A stretch of 64,000 nt of DNA. Origin: Methylobacterium sp. Leaf108 (lineage in GTDB: Bacteria > Pseudomonadota > Alphaproteobacteria > Rhizobiales > Beijerinckiaceae). Shown here in pieces: positions 41,465 to 50,800 of the stretch. The notes beneath the pieces are model-generated. The model saw only the letters and a program-made list of their open reading frames with translations. It was not told the DNA's origin and made no database searches. The position numbers and the translations under genes were made by a program. Location: assembly GCF_001423265.1 (NCBI RefSeq), contig NZ_LMND01000030.1, positions 272,996 through 336,995 on the forward strand, given 5' to 3'. Numbering within the stretch: the first letter of the stretch is position 1; each line of letters starts with the position of its first letter.

Positions 41465-41932
41465 ATGATCGCAACTCCGTCGTTTCCGGATCTCTCGGCC
41501 CTCGTCGTCGACGAGAGCCTGTACATCCGCCGAATCGTCCGGGACATGCTGATGCGGGTCGGCATCAAGCGTGTCCTGGAGGCGCCGGACGGCGCCGAGG
41601 CCCTCGGCGTCCTCGCCGAGAGCAAGCCCGACATCACCATCATCGACTGGGATCTGGCGATCCTGTCGGGCGAGGAGTTCATCCGCCTCGCCCGCACGCC
41701 GATGACGTCGCCCTCGCCGACGGTGCCGATCATCCTGATGCTGGCCCAGCCCCGCCGCAACGTCGTCGACCGGGCCATCGCCATCGGCGTCAACGAGATC
41801 ATCGCCAAGCCGTTCTCGCCCAAGACGCTGTGGTCGCGCCTCGACGAGGTGATCAACCGGCCCCGCCCGTTCTCCCAGGTCAAGAGCCTGCTACGGCCGG
41901 TGCCGCGCATGACCGCCGCCGGCAAGGCCTGA
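41465..41932 (+). CDS. Single-domain response regulator (CheY-like)
   Basis: 155 residues. One receiver domain (about 8-130) with acidic residues at 16-17 (VVDESL), phosphoacceptor Asp61 in TIIDWDLAILSG, and Lys115 in IIAKPF, plus a short basic tail of about 25 residues with no output domain. The insert TSPSPTVP before the fourth strand is somewhat long. No cognate kinase is adjacent. It likely acts by protein-protein contact or as a phosphate sink. Confidence 0.88.
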   Translation: MIATPSFPDLSALVVDESLYIRRIVRDMLMRVGIKRVLEAPDGAEALGVLAESKPDITIIDWDLAILSGEEFIRLARTPMTSPSPTVPIILMLAQPRRNVVDRAIAIGVNEIIAKPFSPKTLWSRLDEVINRPRPFSQVKSLLRPVPRMTAAGKA

Positions 41933-42017
41933 CCGGGCCCGCCTGCCGCTCGCCACCATCGCCCCGATGTGGTCAAAGGGCGGCGCATCCGGCGACCGTC
42001 CCACCGAACGAGCACCC

Positions 42018-42599
42018 ATGATCCGTCGCCTGTACGAGTGGATCCTCGCCCTGGCGGGAAAACCCGCCGCTCCCTGGGCGCTGGGTGCGGTGTCGTTCGC
42101 GGAGAGCTCGTTCTTCCCGGTCCCGCCCGACGTGATGCTGGTGCCGATGGCGGTGAGCCGCCCGGACCGCATCTGGTTCTATGCCCTCGTCACCACCCTG
42201 GCCTCGGTGGCCGGCGGCCTGCTCGGCTACGCCATCGGCGCCCTGCTGTTCGATTCGATCGGACAGTGGCTGTTCAGAGTCTACGGGCTGTCGGACAAGG
42301 CGGCGACCTTCCAGGCCTCCTACGCGCATTACGGCCATTGGGTGATCCTGCTGAAGGGCCTTACCCCGATTCCGTTCAAGCTCGTGACCATCACGTCGGG
42401 CTTTGCCCATTACGATCTGTTCTGGTTCATGGTGCTGTCGCTGATCACCCGCGGCGCGCGGTTCTTCGTGCTCGCCGGCCTGCTCGGACGCTACGGCGTC
42501 CAGATCCGCGAGGTGCTCGATCGGCATCTCAACCTCGTCGCCGCCCTGGCCGTGGCGGCGATCGTCCTCGGGTTCGTCTTGTTCAAGGTTCTGCTGTGA
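42018..42599 (+). CDS. YqaA family membrane protein (VTT/DedA-like)
   Basis: 193 residues with four to five hydrophobic segments. The family motifs are FAESSFFPVPPDVMLVPM near the N-terminus and LKGLTPIPFKLVTITSGF, the re-entrant-loop signature of the VTT fold, proposed for lipid or ion handling at the inner membrane. The start was set at the ATG before IRRLYEW. Its stop overlaps the dsbB start (TGATG), so the two are probably translated together. Confidence 0.9.
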   Translation: MIRRLYEWILALAGKPAAPWALGAVSFAESSFFPVPPDVMLVPMAVSRPDRIWFYALVTTLASVAGGLLGYAIGALLFDSIGQWLFRVYGLSDKAATFQASYAHYGHWVILLKGLTPIPFKLVTITSGFAHYDLFWFMVLSLITRGARFFVLAGLLGRYGVQIREVLDRHLNLVAALAVAAIVLGFVLFKVLL

Positions 42600-43087
42600 T
42601 GGATGACCGTGCTCTTCTCAGGCTGCGCCAGGCCGCCCTCGTCCTGGTGCTGGGCTCGGGTCTGACGCTCGCCGGAGCGTTCTACTTCGAGTTCGTCCTC
42701 GGCTACGCCCCGTGCAAGCTCTGCCTCACCGAGCGCCTGCCCCATTACGCGGCGATCCCCCTCGGCCTCCTCGGCCTCGCGGCACCCGAGCGCGCGACGC
42801 GCCTCCTGCTCGGCCTCGCCGCCGCCGGCCTGCTCTACGGGGCCGGTCTCAGCGTCTACCATGCCGGCGCGGAGTGGGCGTTCTGGACGGGTCCCTCCGA
42901 TTGCGGCGGGGGAACGGGAGCCGCGCCCGCGGCCATCGGCGATTTCCTGAACGCCCTCGAAAAGACCCGCGTGGTGGATTGCGCCACCGCCGCCTGGCGG
43001 CTCTTCGGGATTTCGCTGGCGGGCTGGAACGGTCTCGTCTCGTTCGTCCTCGCCTCGGTCGCGGGCACGGCGGCCCTGCGGCGCTAG
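42599..43087 (+). CDS. dsbB: Disulfide bond formation protein B
   Basis: Inner-membrane quinone reductase that re-oxidises DsbA. 162 residues with four membrane helices. The first periplasmic CXXC is in CKLCLTERLPHY, next to the conserved Arg. The second loop offers DCGGGTG and VVDCAT cysteines, the second redox pair. The start ATG overlaps the yqaA stop by one base. A strong inverted repeat starts at the stop codon. Confidence 0.93.
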   Translation: MDDRALLRLRQAALVLVLGSGLTLAGAFYFEFVLGYAPCKLCLTERLPHYAAIPLGLLGLAAPERATRLLLGLAAAGLLYGAGLSVYHAGAEWAFWTGPSDCGGGTGAAPAAIGDFLNALEKTRVVDCATAAWRLFGISLAGWNGLVSFVLASVAGTAALRR

Positions 43088-43125
43088 AGCGCCGGACCGG
43101 CCGAGATGTCCGGTCCGGCGCTCTA
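43085..43125 (+). terminator. Terminator of yqaA-dsbB
   Basis: A 16-bp perfect inverted repeat, 43085-43100 with 43110-43125, loop 9 nt, beginning at the dsbB stop codon itself. No strong T-run; the palindromic repeat that follows may assist. Confidence 0.7.
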
Positions 43126-43138
43126 GCTCGTTGTCTTT

Positions 43139-43183
43139 GCATCGGATTTTTCCGAAAAGCGGGTCCACTTTCCGGTCCGATGC
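43139..43183. repeat. Rhizobiales-type intergenic palindromic repeat
   Basis: GCATCGGA (43139-43146) and TCCGATGC (43176-43183) flank an inner TTTTTCCGAAAAGCGGGTCC ACTTTCCGG core. Closely similar palindromic units are scattered in intergenic DNA of Bradyrhizobium and Methylobacterium as I recall them. Only one copy was recognised in this window. Confidence 0.6.
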
Positions 43184-43188
43184 TCTCA

Positions 43189-43662
43189 TCAGTTGCGGTC
43201 GTCGGGCGCGATCGGCAGGGGCGCCACGGCGATCCCTTCCTCGATGAGGTCGCGGGCCTGCTGCGGGCTCGCCTCGCCGTAGATCGGCCGACTGTCGACC
43301 TCGCCGTAATGGATGCGGCGGGCTTCCTCCGGAAAGCGGTCGCCGACATCGTCGGCGGTCTTCACCACGTGCTCGCGGATGGCGCGCATCATCGCGCGCA
43401 AGCGCCGGTCCGGTTCCGCGCTCAGGGCGACCGGCCCGGCCTGGGGTTGCATCGGGACCGCAGCCGCCGGAACTTCGGACGGTGGCGTCGCGCGGCCACC
43501 GCGGGCGATCGCCGGCGCCATCATGCCCTTGCCGACCTCCGCCGACCCGCACAGCGGGCAGGTCACGAGGCCGCGCGCCACCTGCTCGTCGTAGGCCTCG
43601 CTCGACGGGAACCAGCTCTCGAAGCCGTGCCCGGCCTCGCAGGCGAGGGTGTAGCGGATCAT
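43189..43662 (-). CDS. DUF1178 family protein
   Basis: 157 residues. Begins MIRYTLACEAGHGFESWFPS and has a CPLCGS knuckle which, with the earlier Cys and His, may bind zinc, as in DUF1178 proteins. The C-terminal IHYGEVDSRPIYGEAS is also family-typical. Function is unknown. It is third in a probable grxC-nitrilase-DUF1178 operon, 21 bp after the nitrilase gene, a neighbourhood often seen in alphaproteobacteria. Confidence 0.9.
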   Translation of the reverse strand: MIRYTLACEAGHGFESWFPSSEAYDEQVARGLVTCPLCGSAEVGKGMMAPAIARGGRATPPSEVPAAAVPMQPQAGPVALSAEPDRRLRAMMRAIREHVVKTADDVGDRFPEEARRIHYGEVDSRPIYGEASPQQARDLIEEGIAVAPLPIAPDDRN

Positions 43663-43683
43663 GAGCGGGGCCTGCCCTCGGGG

Positions 43684-44541
43684 TCAGGCAGGGCGCCCGA
43701 CCCTCTCCACCGTGAAGGGCCTGGCGTGTTCGAGGGTCGGGATGCGGGCCCGCGCGTCGGTCACGCGGGAAAGGTCGATCTCCGCCAGGATGACGCCGGG
43801 GGCGTCGTTGCCGGCATCGGCCAGCACCTTGCCCCACGGGTCGACGATCAGCGAATGCCCGTAGGTCTCGCGTCCGTCCTCGTGGCGGCCGCCCTGCGCG
43901 GCCGAGATCATGAACGACCCCGTCTCGATCGCGCGGGCCCGGTGCAGCACGTGCCAATGAGCCTGCCCGGTCTGGCGGGTGAAGCAGGCGGGGGCCGTGA
44001 GGATCGTCGCACCGGCTTCCGCCAGGGCCCGATAGAGGGCGGGAAACCGCAGATCGTAACAGATGGCGAGGCCGATGGGTGCCCACGGCGTCTCGGCCAC
44101 CACCGCGCAGGCGCCGCCGGTATAGATCGCCGATTCGCGCCAGCGTTCGCCGTTGGGCAGGTCGACGTCGTAGAGATGGAGCTTGTCGTAGGCGGCGGTG
44201 ATGTCCCCCTGCGCGTCGATCAGGAAGGCGCGGTTGGCGACCTTGTCGCCGTTGAGGATCGCCAGCGACCCGATCTGCACCACGATGCCCAGGGTGCGGG
44301 CGGCCTCGCGGCAGGCGGCCAGGGTCTCGTCCTCGTCCTGCGGGCGCACCTTGGCGAAGAGGTTCTCGCGCCCGCGCTCCACCAGGGAGGTCATCTCCGG
44401 CGTCTGGACGAAATCGGCGCCGGCGGCCGCGGCTTCGCGCAGGCCGGCCACCACCGCGTCGCGATTGGCGGCGGGATCGCGCCCGGAGCGCATCTGGACG
44501 CAAGCGGCGGTGAAGCGGGTCTCGGACATCGGAGCGCTCAT
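43684..44541 (-). CDS. Nitrilase-superfamily carbon-nitrogen hydrolase (Nit-like amidase)
   Basis: 285 residues. The Glu-Lys-Cys triad is visible: Glu in FVQTPEMT, Lys in YDKLHLYDVDLP, Cys in LAICYDLRFPALYR. These sequences place it with Nit1/Nit2-like enzymes, which hydrolyse deaminated glutathione or omega-amides. The link to glutaredoxin upstream supports a glutathione-repair role (inference). Its ATG overlaps the grxC stop by four bases (ATGA); an ATG at 44529 is an alternative. Confidence 0.92.
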   Translation of the reverse strand: MSAPMSETRFTAACVQMRSGRDPAANRDAVVAGLREAAAAGADFVQTPEMTSLVERGRENLFAKVRPQDEDETLAACREAARTLGIVVQIGSLAILNGDKVANRAFLIDAQGDITAAYDKLHLYDVDLPNGERWRESAIYTGGACAVVAETPWAPIGLAICYDLRFPALYRALAEAGATILTAPACFTRQTGQAHWHVLHRARAIETGSFMISAAQGGRHEDGRETYGHSLIVDPWGKVLADAGNDAPGVILAEIDLSRVTDARARIPTLEHARPFTVERVGRPA

Positions 44542-44801
44542 GCCGCGGACAGGAGGGGGTCGAGCTTGCCGGCCCGTTCGAGGGCGTGGAGATCGTCGCA
44601 GCCGCCGACGTGGGTGTCGCCGACGAAGATCTGTGGCACGCTGGTGCGCCCGCCGGCTCGTTGCATCATCGCCGCGCGGGCGCCCGCCGTCTTCTCCACG
44701 TCGATCTCGGTGAAGGCGACACTCTTGTCGCGCAGCAGCACCTTGGCGGCCGCGCAATAGGGACACCACGACGTCGTATAGATGGTCACCGGCTGCGACA
44801 T
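44538..44801 (-). CDS. grxC: Glutaredoxin 3
   Basis: 87 residues, dithiol type. Active site CPYC in TTSWCPYCAAAK, cis-Pro segment TSVPQIF and GGCDDLHALE for glutathione binding. It reduces disulfides and mixed glutathione disulfides in the cytoplasm. First gene of a coupled unit with the nitrilase-like amidase. Confidence 0.95.
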   Translation of the reverse strand: MSQPVTIYTTSWCPYCAAAKVLLRDKSVAFTEIDVEKTAGARAAMMQRAGGRTSVPQIFVGDTHVGGCDDLHALERAGKLDPLLSAA

Positions 44802-44931
44802 GGGGCTGAACGATTCCGGGGCGATGCATCGGCGCGATGCGACCGTGAATTCGCCTTGTACGCGCCAATCGCCGTTGCCGAAAGCACCCGTCCGTCGGTG
44901 ACCTGGCTCGCCGCCGGTGGAAGCGGAAACG

Positions 44932-44960
44932 AAAAAAGCCGCCCGGTCACGGGCGGCTTT
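44932..44960 (-). terminator. Terminator of rpmG
   Basis: On the minus strand AAAGCCGCCCG (44960-44950) pairs with CGGGCGGCTTT (44945-44935) around a TGAC loop, followed by more Ts. Intrinsic terminator about 32 bp after the rpmG stop. Confidence 0.9.
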
Positions 44961-44992
44961 GCTGCTCGGCCGGGCGGTGACGCTCGATCCGT

Positions 44993-45160
44993 CTACTTGA
45001 TCTTGGATTCCTTGAACTCGACGTGCTTGCGCGCGACCGGGTCGTACTTCTTCATGGACAGCTTGTCGGTCTGCGTCCGCGAGTTCTTCTTGGTGACGTA
45101 GAAATAGCCCGTGTCCGCAGTGGAGACGAGGCGGATCTTGATGGTGACGGCCTTGGCCAT
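44993..45160 (-). CDS. rpmG: 50S ribosomal protein L33
   Basis: 55 residues, the usual size. The sequence [20 protein letters not shown] and [18 protein letters not shown] matches proteobacterial L33. It lacks the four zinc cysteines, so it is the zinc-free form. AGGAG lies before the ATG; the frame to 45208 is an extension. A monocistronic gene with its own terminator. Confidence 0.96.
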   Translation of the reverse strand: MAKAVTIKIRLVSTADTGYFYVTKKNSRTQTDKLSMKKYDPVARKHVEFKESKIK

Positions 45161-45267
45161 GACGTGACGCTCCTGGAGATTGCGGCATTCCGCATGAGCG
45201 AAACGCAAAATGGCCGGGAGGGCCCGGCGGAATACGAGGCGGGAAATGCCCGATCAGGCGCCGCGCG

Positions 45268-46440
45268 TCAAGATGGGGCGCCGGGCCGGAGGCGCCACGT
45301 CACCAGGAGCGCATAGGCGAGAAACAGCCCGCACAGGGCATGGGCGAAGCCCTGGGGCGGCATCAGGTCCATGCCGCCGCCGATGAGCGGCGGCCCCAGC
45401 ATCAGGCCGACGTTGTAGAGCACGACGAAGGCGGCGTTGGCGCCCGCCAACTCCCGTCCCCTGACGCTGGCGCCGAGGTGGGCGAGACCGACCGTGTAGA
45501 GCGTCCCGGCGAGTCCCCCCCAGACGACGAGGAGGATGGCCAGGGCCGGGAACGAGGTCGATGCCAGCGGGATCAGCGCCGCACCGACGGCGCCGCCGAT
45601 CGCCGAGGCGAGGAGCACGTAGCGACGGTCGAACCGGTCGGACAGCCAGCCGAACGGGATCTGGAACATCACGTTGCCCACCGCCATGAGGCTCACGAGG
45701 CCCGCCGCCATGGCCGGCTCGTATCCGATGCGAAGGCCGTAGAGGGGAAGGATCGCGAAGCCCCCGGTCTCCACCGCGCCGTAGACCAACGCCGCGAAGG
45801 TCGCGGCCGGGGCCAACCGAAGGTACGCGAGGAACGGCAGGCCCCGGCCCCGGTCCATATGCGGTGACAGGCCACGTGCGAGCACGAGCGGCGCCATGCC
45901 GAGCACGAACAGGCCCGCACCCGCGAGGTAGGGCGCGTAGCCCTCGGTGCCGAGGAGGGCGAGCAGCGTCGGCCCGATGGCGAAGCCCAGCGCCAGCACG
46001 GTGGCGTAGATGCCCATGACGAGCCCGCGGCGGGCCGGCGGTGCCGCCTCGTTGATCCAGAATTCGGAGAGGACGAACAGCACTCCGAGGCTCATCGAGA
46101 AGACGAAACGCAGGACGAACCACCAGCCGAGTTCCGGCAGCACCTTGAACCCCACCAGGGTCACCGCGCCGAGCGCGATGGCCAGGAGGAGCAGGCGCAC
46201 GACGCCGACCCGCGCGGCCAGGCCCGGCACGAACGGCACCGTCACGATGCTGGCGAGACCCGCCACGGCGGTGTTGATGCCGATCATGGTGCTCGAGGCG
46301 CCCATCCGCGACATTTCGAGCGACAGGAGCGGGATCGACAGGCTCAGGCCGATGCCCACCACCGCGACGCAGGTGATCGCTGCCGCGATGGCCGCGAAGC
46401 GGTCGCGGTCGAGGCTGGGGGTCGGCGTTGTGTCGAGCAT
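45268..46440 (-). CDS. MFS transporter (YcaD-like)
   Basis: 390 residues with about twelve membrane helices, in two six-helix halves. The loop after TM2 contains GLAARVGVVRLL and the mid-protein cytoplasmic loop is charged. Similar proteins are putative small-molecule or drug transporters. It lies 81 bp after the RND adaptor gene on the same strand and could be the last gene of that efflux unit. Confidence 0.88.
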   Translation of the reverse strand: MLDTTPTPSLDRDRFAAIAAAITCVAVVGIGLSLSIPLLSLEMSRMGASSTMIGINTAVAGLASIVTVPFVPGLAARVGVVRLLLLAIALGAVTLVGFKVLPELGWWFVLRFVFSMSLGVLFVLSEFWINEAAPPARRGLVMGIYATVLALGFAIGPTLLALLGTEGYAPYLAGAGLFVLGMAPLVLARGLSPHMDRGRGLPFLAYLRLAPAATFAALVYGAVETGGFAILPLYGLRIGYEPAMAAGLVSLMAVGNVMFQIPFGWLSDRFDRRYVLLASAIGGAVGAALIPLASTSFPALAILLVVWGGLAGTLYTVGLAHLGASVRGRELAGANAAFVVLYNVGLMLGPPLIGGGMDLMPPQGFAHALCGLFLAYALLVTWRLRPGAPS

Positions 46441-46521
46441 GGCAGAGAGATGGGGTCCGACCGGCGGGGGCGCACCCTCTGGGCCGGATCGGGCCCCGCC
46501 GCAACCTCGGCCCGGGCGCCC

Positions 46522-47811
46522 CTACCGCGCCGACGCCTGCTTGGGCGGCGCCTGCGCCGGGGGAGGGGGCGCGGCGCGCTCCATCGTCTGGCCGTCGCGC
46601 AGGTCCACCGGCGGGCTCAGGACGATCTGCTCGGACCCGTCCAATCCCTCGCTCAGTTCGATGACGGTCCCGCGATCGCGGCCGATCCTGATGCTGCGCC
46701 ATTGCACCGTGCCGTCGTCGCGGGAGATCGCGACCTGCGGCCCGCGTTGGTTGAAGACCAGGGCCTCGGCCGGGATCGTCACCGCCGGCGCGGTGCGGGG
46801 AATCTTGAGCGTCACGTAGACGTAGAGCCCGGCGCGCAGGGCGCCGTCGCGGTTGGCCACGTCGACCTGCGTCGTCAGGGTGCGCGAAGCCGTGAGCAGG
46901 GCGACCGAGCTGCGCTCCACCACCCCCGAGAAGGTCCGGTCGGGCATCTGCGGCACCTTGATGGCGGCGGCGACCCCGGGCTGGACGCCGATGGCCACGG
47001 CTTGCGGCACGTTGACCGAAATGCGCAGGATGTCGTCGCGGTCCATGGTCAGGAGGGCCGTGCCGGTGCCGTCCGCATGGACGAGGTCGCCGACGTCGAC
47101 GCTGCGGGTGGTGACGACGCCGTCGAAGGGCGCGGTGACGTCCTTGAAGCCGGCGAGCGCCTTGAGCCGGTTCACGGTGGCGAGCTGCGCCTTGATGTTG
47201 GCCTCGGCCACCTTCACCCCGGCCTGGGCCGAGGCGAGGGTCGCGCCCTGGCTCAGGACCGTGGCCTGGGAGTTGTCGGCGTTCTGCTTCGAGGCCCAGC
47301 CCTGGCCTGCGAGCGTCGAGGTGCGGTCGTTGGTGGCGTTGGCGAGGTTCACGTTCGCCTTGGCCTGATCGACCAGGGCCTTGGCCTGGAGGAGTTGCGC
47401 TTCCTGCTGGCCCACCTGCGCCTCCGCCTGGGCCAGCTGCTGGTCGAGGTCGGGGGCTGCGATGCGCAGGAGGACGTCGCCCTCCTTGACGCGGGAGCCG
47501 ATGTCGACCCTGCGCTCGGCGATGTAGCCGGTGGCACGGGCAAAGAGGGCCGCCCTGGCGAAGGCGTCGGTCTGCCCCGGCAGCGTCAGCTCGATCGGCT
47601 TGTCGGTCCGCTGGACGGAGGCTGTGCGCAGCTTGGGCACGAAGGAATTGATCTTGCGCTGCGTCTCGGCGGCCGCGGCGCGCTGCTGCCACTGGCCGTA
47701 TCCGCCCCAGCCGAGCAGGCCGATGGCCGCCAGCGCCACGAGGACGAAGGGCGTCTTGCGCGGCGGCGGCGGGATGTCGCCGGGGTCGCGCTTGTGGCTA
47801 TGCCCCGTCAC
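46522..47811 (-). CDS. RND efflux periplasmic adaptor (membrane-fusion protein)
   Basis: 429 residues. An N-terminal membrane anchor (about 24-44), then barrel-sandwich halves (RVDIGSRVKEGDVLLRIAAPDLDQQL), a coiled-coil hairpin (about 110-200, rich in Ala/Gln/Glu) and beta-barrel and membrane-proximal domains (VTAPFDGVVTTRSVDVGDLV). It links the RND pump to an outer-membrane channel. Start is GTG. It comes 28 bp after the pump gene, the reverse of the usual adaptor-then-pump order. No TolC-like gene is present. Confidence 0.93.
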   Translation of the reverse strand: MTGHSHKRDPGDIPPPPRKTPFVLVALAAIGLLGWGGYGQWQQRAAAAETQRKINSFVPKLRTASVQRTDKPIELTLPGQTDAFARAALFARATGYIAERRVDIGSRVKEGDVLLRIAAPDLDQQLAQAEAQVGQQEAQLLQAKALVDQAKANVNLANATNDRTSTLAGQGWASKQNADNSQATVLSQGATLASAQAGVKVAEANIKAQLATVNRLKALAGFKDVTAPFDGVVTTRSVDVGDLVHADGTGTALLTMDRDDILRISVNVPQAVAIGVQPGVAAAIKVPQMPDRTFSGVVERSSVALLTASRTLTTQVDVANRDGALRAGLYVYVTLKIPRTAPAVTIPAEALVFNQRGPQVAISRDDGTVQWRSIRIGRDRGTVIELSEGLDGSEQIVLSPPVDLRDGQTMERAAPPPPAQAPPKQASAR

Positions 47812-47839
47812 GAGCGTCCCGCCCCCATCGTCCCCGGCC

Positions 47840-50800
47840 TCATGCGTAATCCTCCAGCGGCCGCACTTCGGCCCGACGCAGCACCGTGTAGAGGAACGGC
47901 ACGAACAGCAGCGTCGCGGGCGTCCCCAGCGCGATGCCGCCCATCACGGCGCGTGCCACGGCGGCGTTCTGTTCCGCGCCCTCGCCGTGGCCGAGCGCCA
48001 TCGGGATGAGCCCGAGGAACATCGCGCCGGCCGTCATCAGCACCGGCCTCAGCCGGGTCTCCCCGGCCAGGATCGCCGCCTCCAGGGCACTGCATCCGGT
48101 GGCCTCGCGGTGTTCCTTGGCGAAGGTGACGAGCAGGATCGAGTTCGCGGACGCGATGCCCACCGACATGATCGCCCCGAACAGTGACGGAATCGAGAAG
48201 GTGGTGCCTGTGATGAACAGGCTTGCGACGATACCGCAGAAGGCCAGCGGCAGGGCGGCCAGCACCACGAAGGGATCGCCCCAGCTCTGGAAGTTGACCG
48301 CCATCAGGAGATAGACCGCCACCAGCGCGATCGAGAGCCCGATTCCCATACGGAAGAAGGCCGATTGCATGTTCTCGATCTGGCCGCGCACGGTAATCTT
48401 GTCGGGCGCCGGCAGGGTCTTCTGCTCCTCCTCCACGATCTGGCGGATCTCGCGCGCCACCGAGCCGAGGTCCGAATCCTGGACGGCGGCGTAGATGTTG
48501 AAGGTCGGCTGCGTGTTGACGTGGTTGATGACCGTTTGCGAGCCCTCGCGGCGCATCGTCGAGACGCTGGACAGGAGGGTGAGCACGCCAGGCGCGTCGC
48601 CGTTGGCGGCGACCTGGAGGGGCGTGTTCTGCAGGGCGGTGAGGGAATCGTTGCGGTACTCGGGGGTCTGGACCCAGAGCTGATAGGGGATGCCGGTCTT
48701 GGGGTCGGTCCAGAAGTTCGGCGTCACCTGGAAGGAGCCCGACAGGGAGACGTTGAGGGCCTGGCCGACCTGCTGCTGGGTGAGGCCGATCTCGGCGGCG
48801 AGCTGCCGGTCGACATCCACGAAGAACTGCGGCGTGCCGACGATTTGGTGCAGGCGCACGTCCACCGCGCCGCGGGTCTCCTTGAGGCGCCGGACGATGG
48901 CCTGGGCCGCCGCGAGATCCTTCTCGGTGTTGCGGCCGGAGACCTGGATGTCGATCTGCGCGATGGTCCCGAAGTTGAGGATCTGCGTGATGATGTCGGA
49001 GGGCTGGAAGTAGGCCACCACGTCGGGGAAACGCTCCCGCAGGACCTCGCGCAGGCGCTTGGTGTACTCCGCCACCGGGCCGTGGCCCTTCTTGAGGTTG
49101 ATCAGCATCTGGCCGTCGTTGTAGGCGACGAAGGAGCCGTCCGAGAAAGCGAAGTTGTAGTTGTTGGCCGGCAGGCCGAGGTTGATCAGGATCTGGTCGA
49201 CCTCGCCTTCGGGGACGACCTCGCGCACCGTCGCCTCGACCGCCGCGAAGACCTGTTCGGCCGCCTCGATGCGCATGCCCGGGCGGGTGCGCAGGTGCAG
49301 CGTCATCTGGCTCGATTCGACCTGCGGGAAGTAGTCCTGGCCCACCACCGTGAAGAGGCCGGCGGTGCCGGCGAACAGGGCCGCGACCACCGCCAGCGTC
49401 GCGATCCGCCGGGCGAGCACGACGTGCAGCAGCCCGATGTAGCCGCGATGGAAGCGGGCGAACCAGGCCTCGAACCCTTGGCGGAAGCGACCGGCCAGGC
49501 GCAGGAGCGGGCCGAACACGACGCCGAGCGCCCTGGCGATTCGGCCCTGGCGCGGCAGGTCGCCCGCCTGCCCGTAGCGCTCGGCGAATTCGCGCGCCAC
49601 CAGCACGTCGATGAGCACCGGCACGAGGGTCCGCGACAGCACGTAGGAGGTCAGCATCGCGAAGACGACTGCCAGCGCCTGGGGCGTGAACAGGTACTTG
49701 GGCGTATCGGCGAGCGCGAAGACCGAGACGAAGGCGACGCAGATCGACAGCGTCGAGATCAGCGCGGGCTTGGCGATGCCGGCCGCGCCCTCCACCACCG
49801 ACTTGCGGAAGGGTTCGCCCTCCTCGAACATCCGGTGGGTGTTCTCGATGGCCACCGTGGCGTCGTCGACGAGGATGCCGACGGCGAGCGCGAGCCCGCC
49901 CAGGGTCATGACGTTGATGGTCTCGCCCAGCGACGCCAGGATGGCGAGGGAGGTCAGGATCGAGAGCGGGATCGAGACCAGGACGACCAGGGTCGAGCGC
50001 CAGGAGCCGAGGAACAGGAGGATCGTCAGGCCGGTGAGGCTGGCCGCGATCACCGCCTCGTGGATCACGCCCTCGATCGCCGCCGAGACGAAGACCGACT
50101 GGTCGAACAATTCGCGCAGGGACATGCCCTCGGGGGCGGCCGCGCGGATGTCGGGCAGGGCCTTCTTGACGTTGTTGACGACATCCAGCGTCGAGGCGGT
50201 GCCGTTCTTGAAGACCCGCATCAGCACCGATTGGGCGCCGTCGGCCCGCACGACGTTGACCTGCGGCGGCCCGCCGTCGCGCACGAAGGCGACATCGCGC
50301 ACCAGCACCGGCTGGCCCGACACCACCTTGATCGGGATGAGGTTGAGGGCGTCGATGGTATCGGGCGAGGCGTTGAGCTGGATCGGGTACTGCTGCTCGC
50401 CGATCTTGGCGAGGCCGGAGGGAATCGTGAGGTTCTGCGCGGTGATCGCGTTGGTGACGTCGACCGCGGTGAGACCGAGCGCCTGGAGCGCCTGAAGGTC
50501 GAGGTCGACCATCACCTGGCGCGGGGCGCCGCCGAAGGGCGAGGGCAGGGTCGAGCCCGGCACCTGGGTCAGGCGCTGGCGGATGCGGAACTGCGCGTAG
50601 TCGTTGACCTTGTTCAGACTGTCCTTGTCCGAGGTCAGCGACAGCTGGATCACCGGCACGGTGGAGGCCGAGAACCGCAGGACGATGGGTGGCTGCACCC
50701 CGGGCGGCATCGTCGAGCGGATGGAGTTCATCGCCGAGACGACCTGCGCGATGGCCAGATCGATGCTCACCGCCTGATCGAAGTACACCTTCTGGATCGC

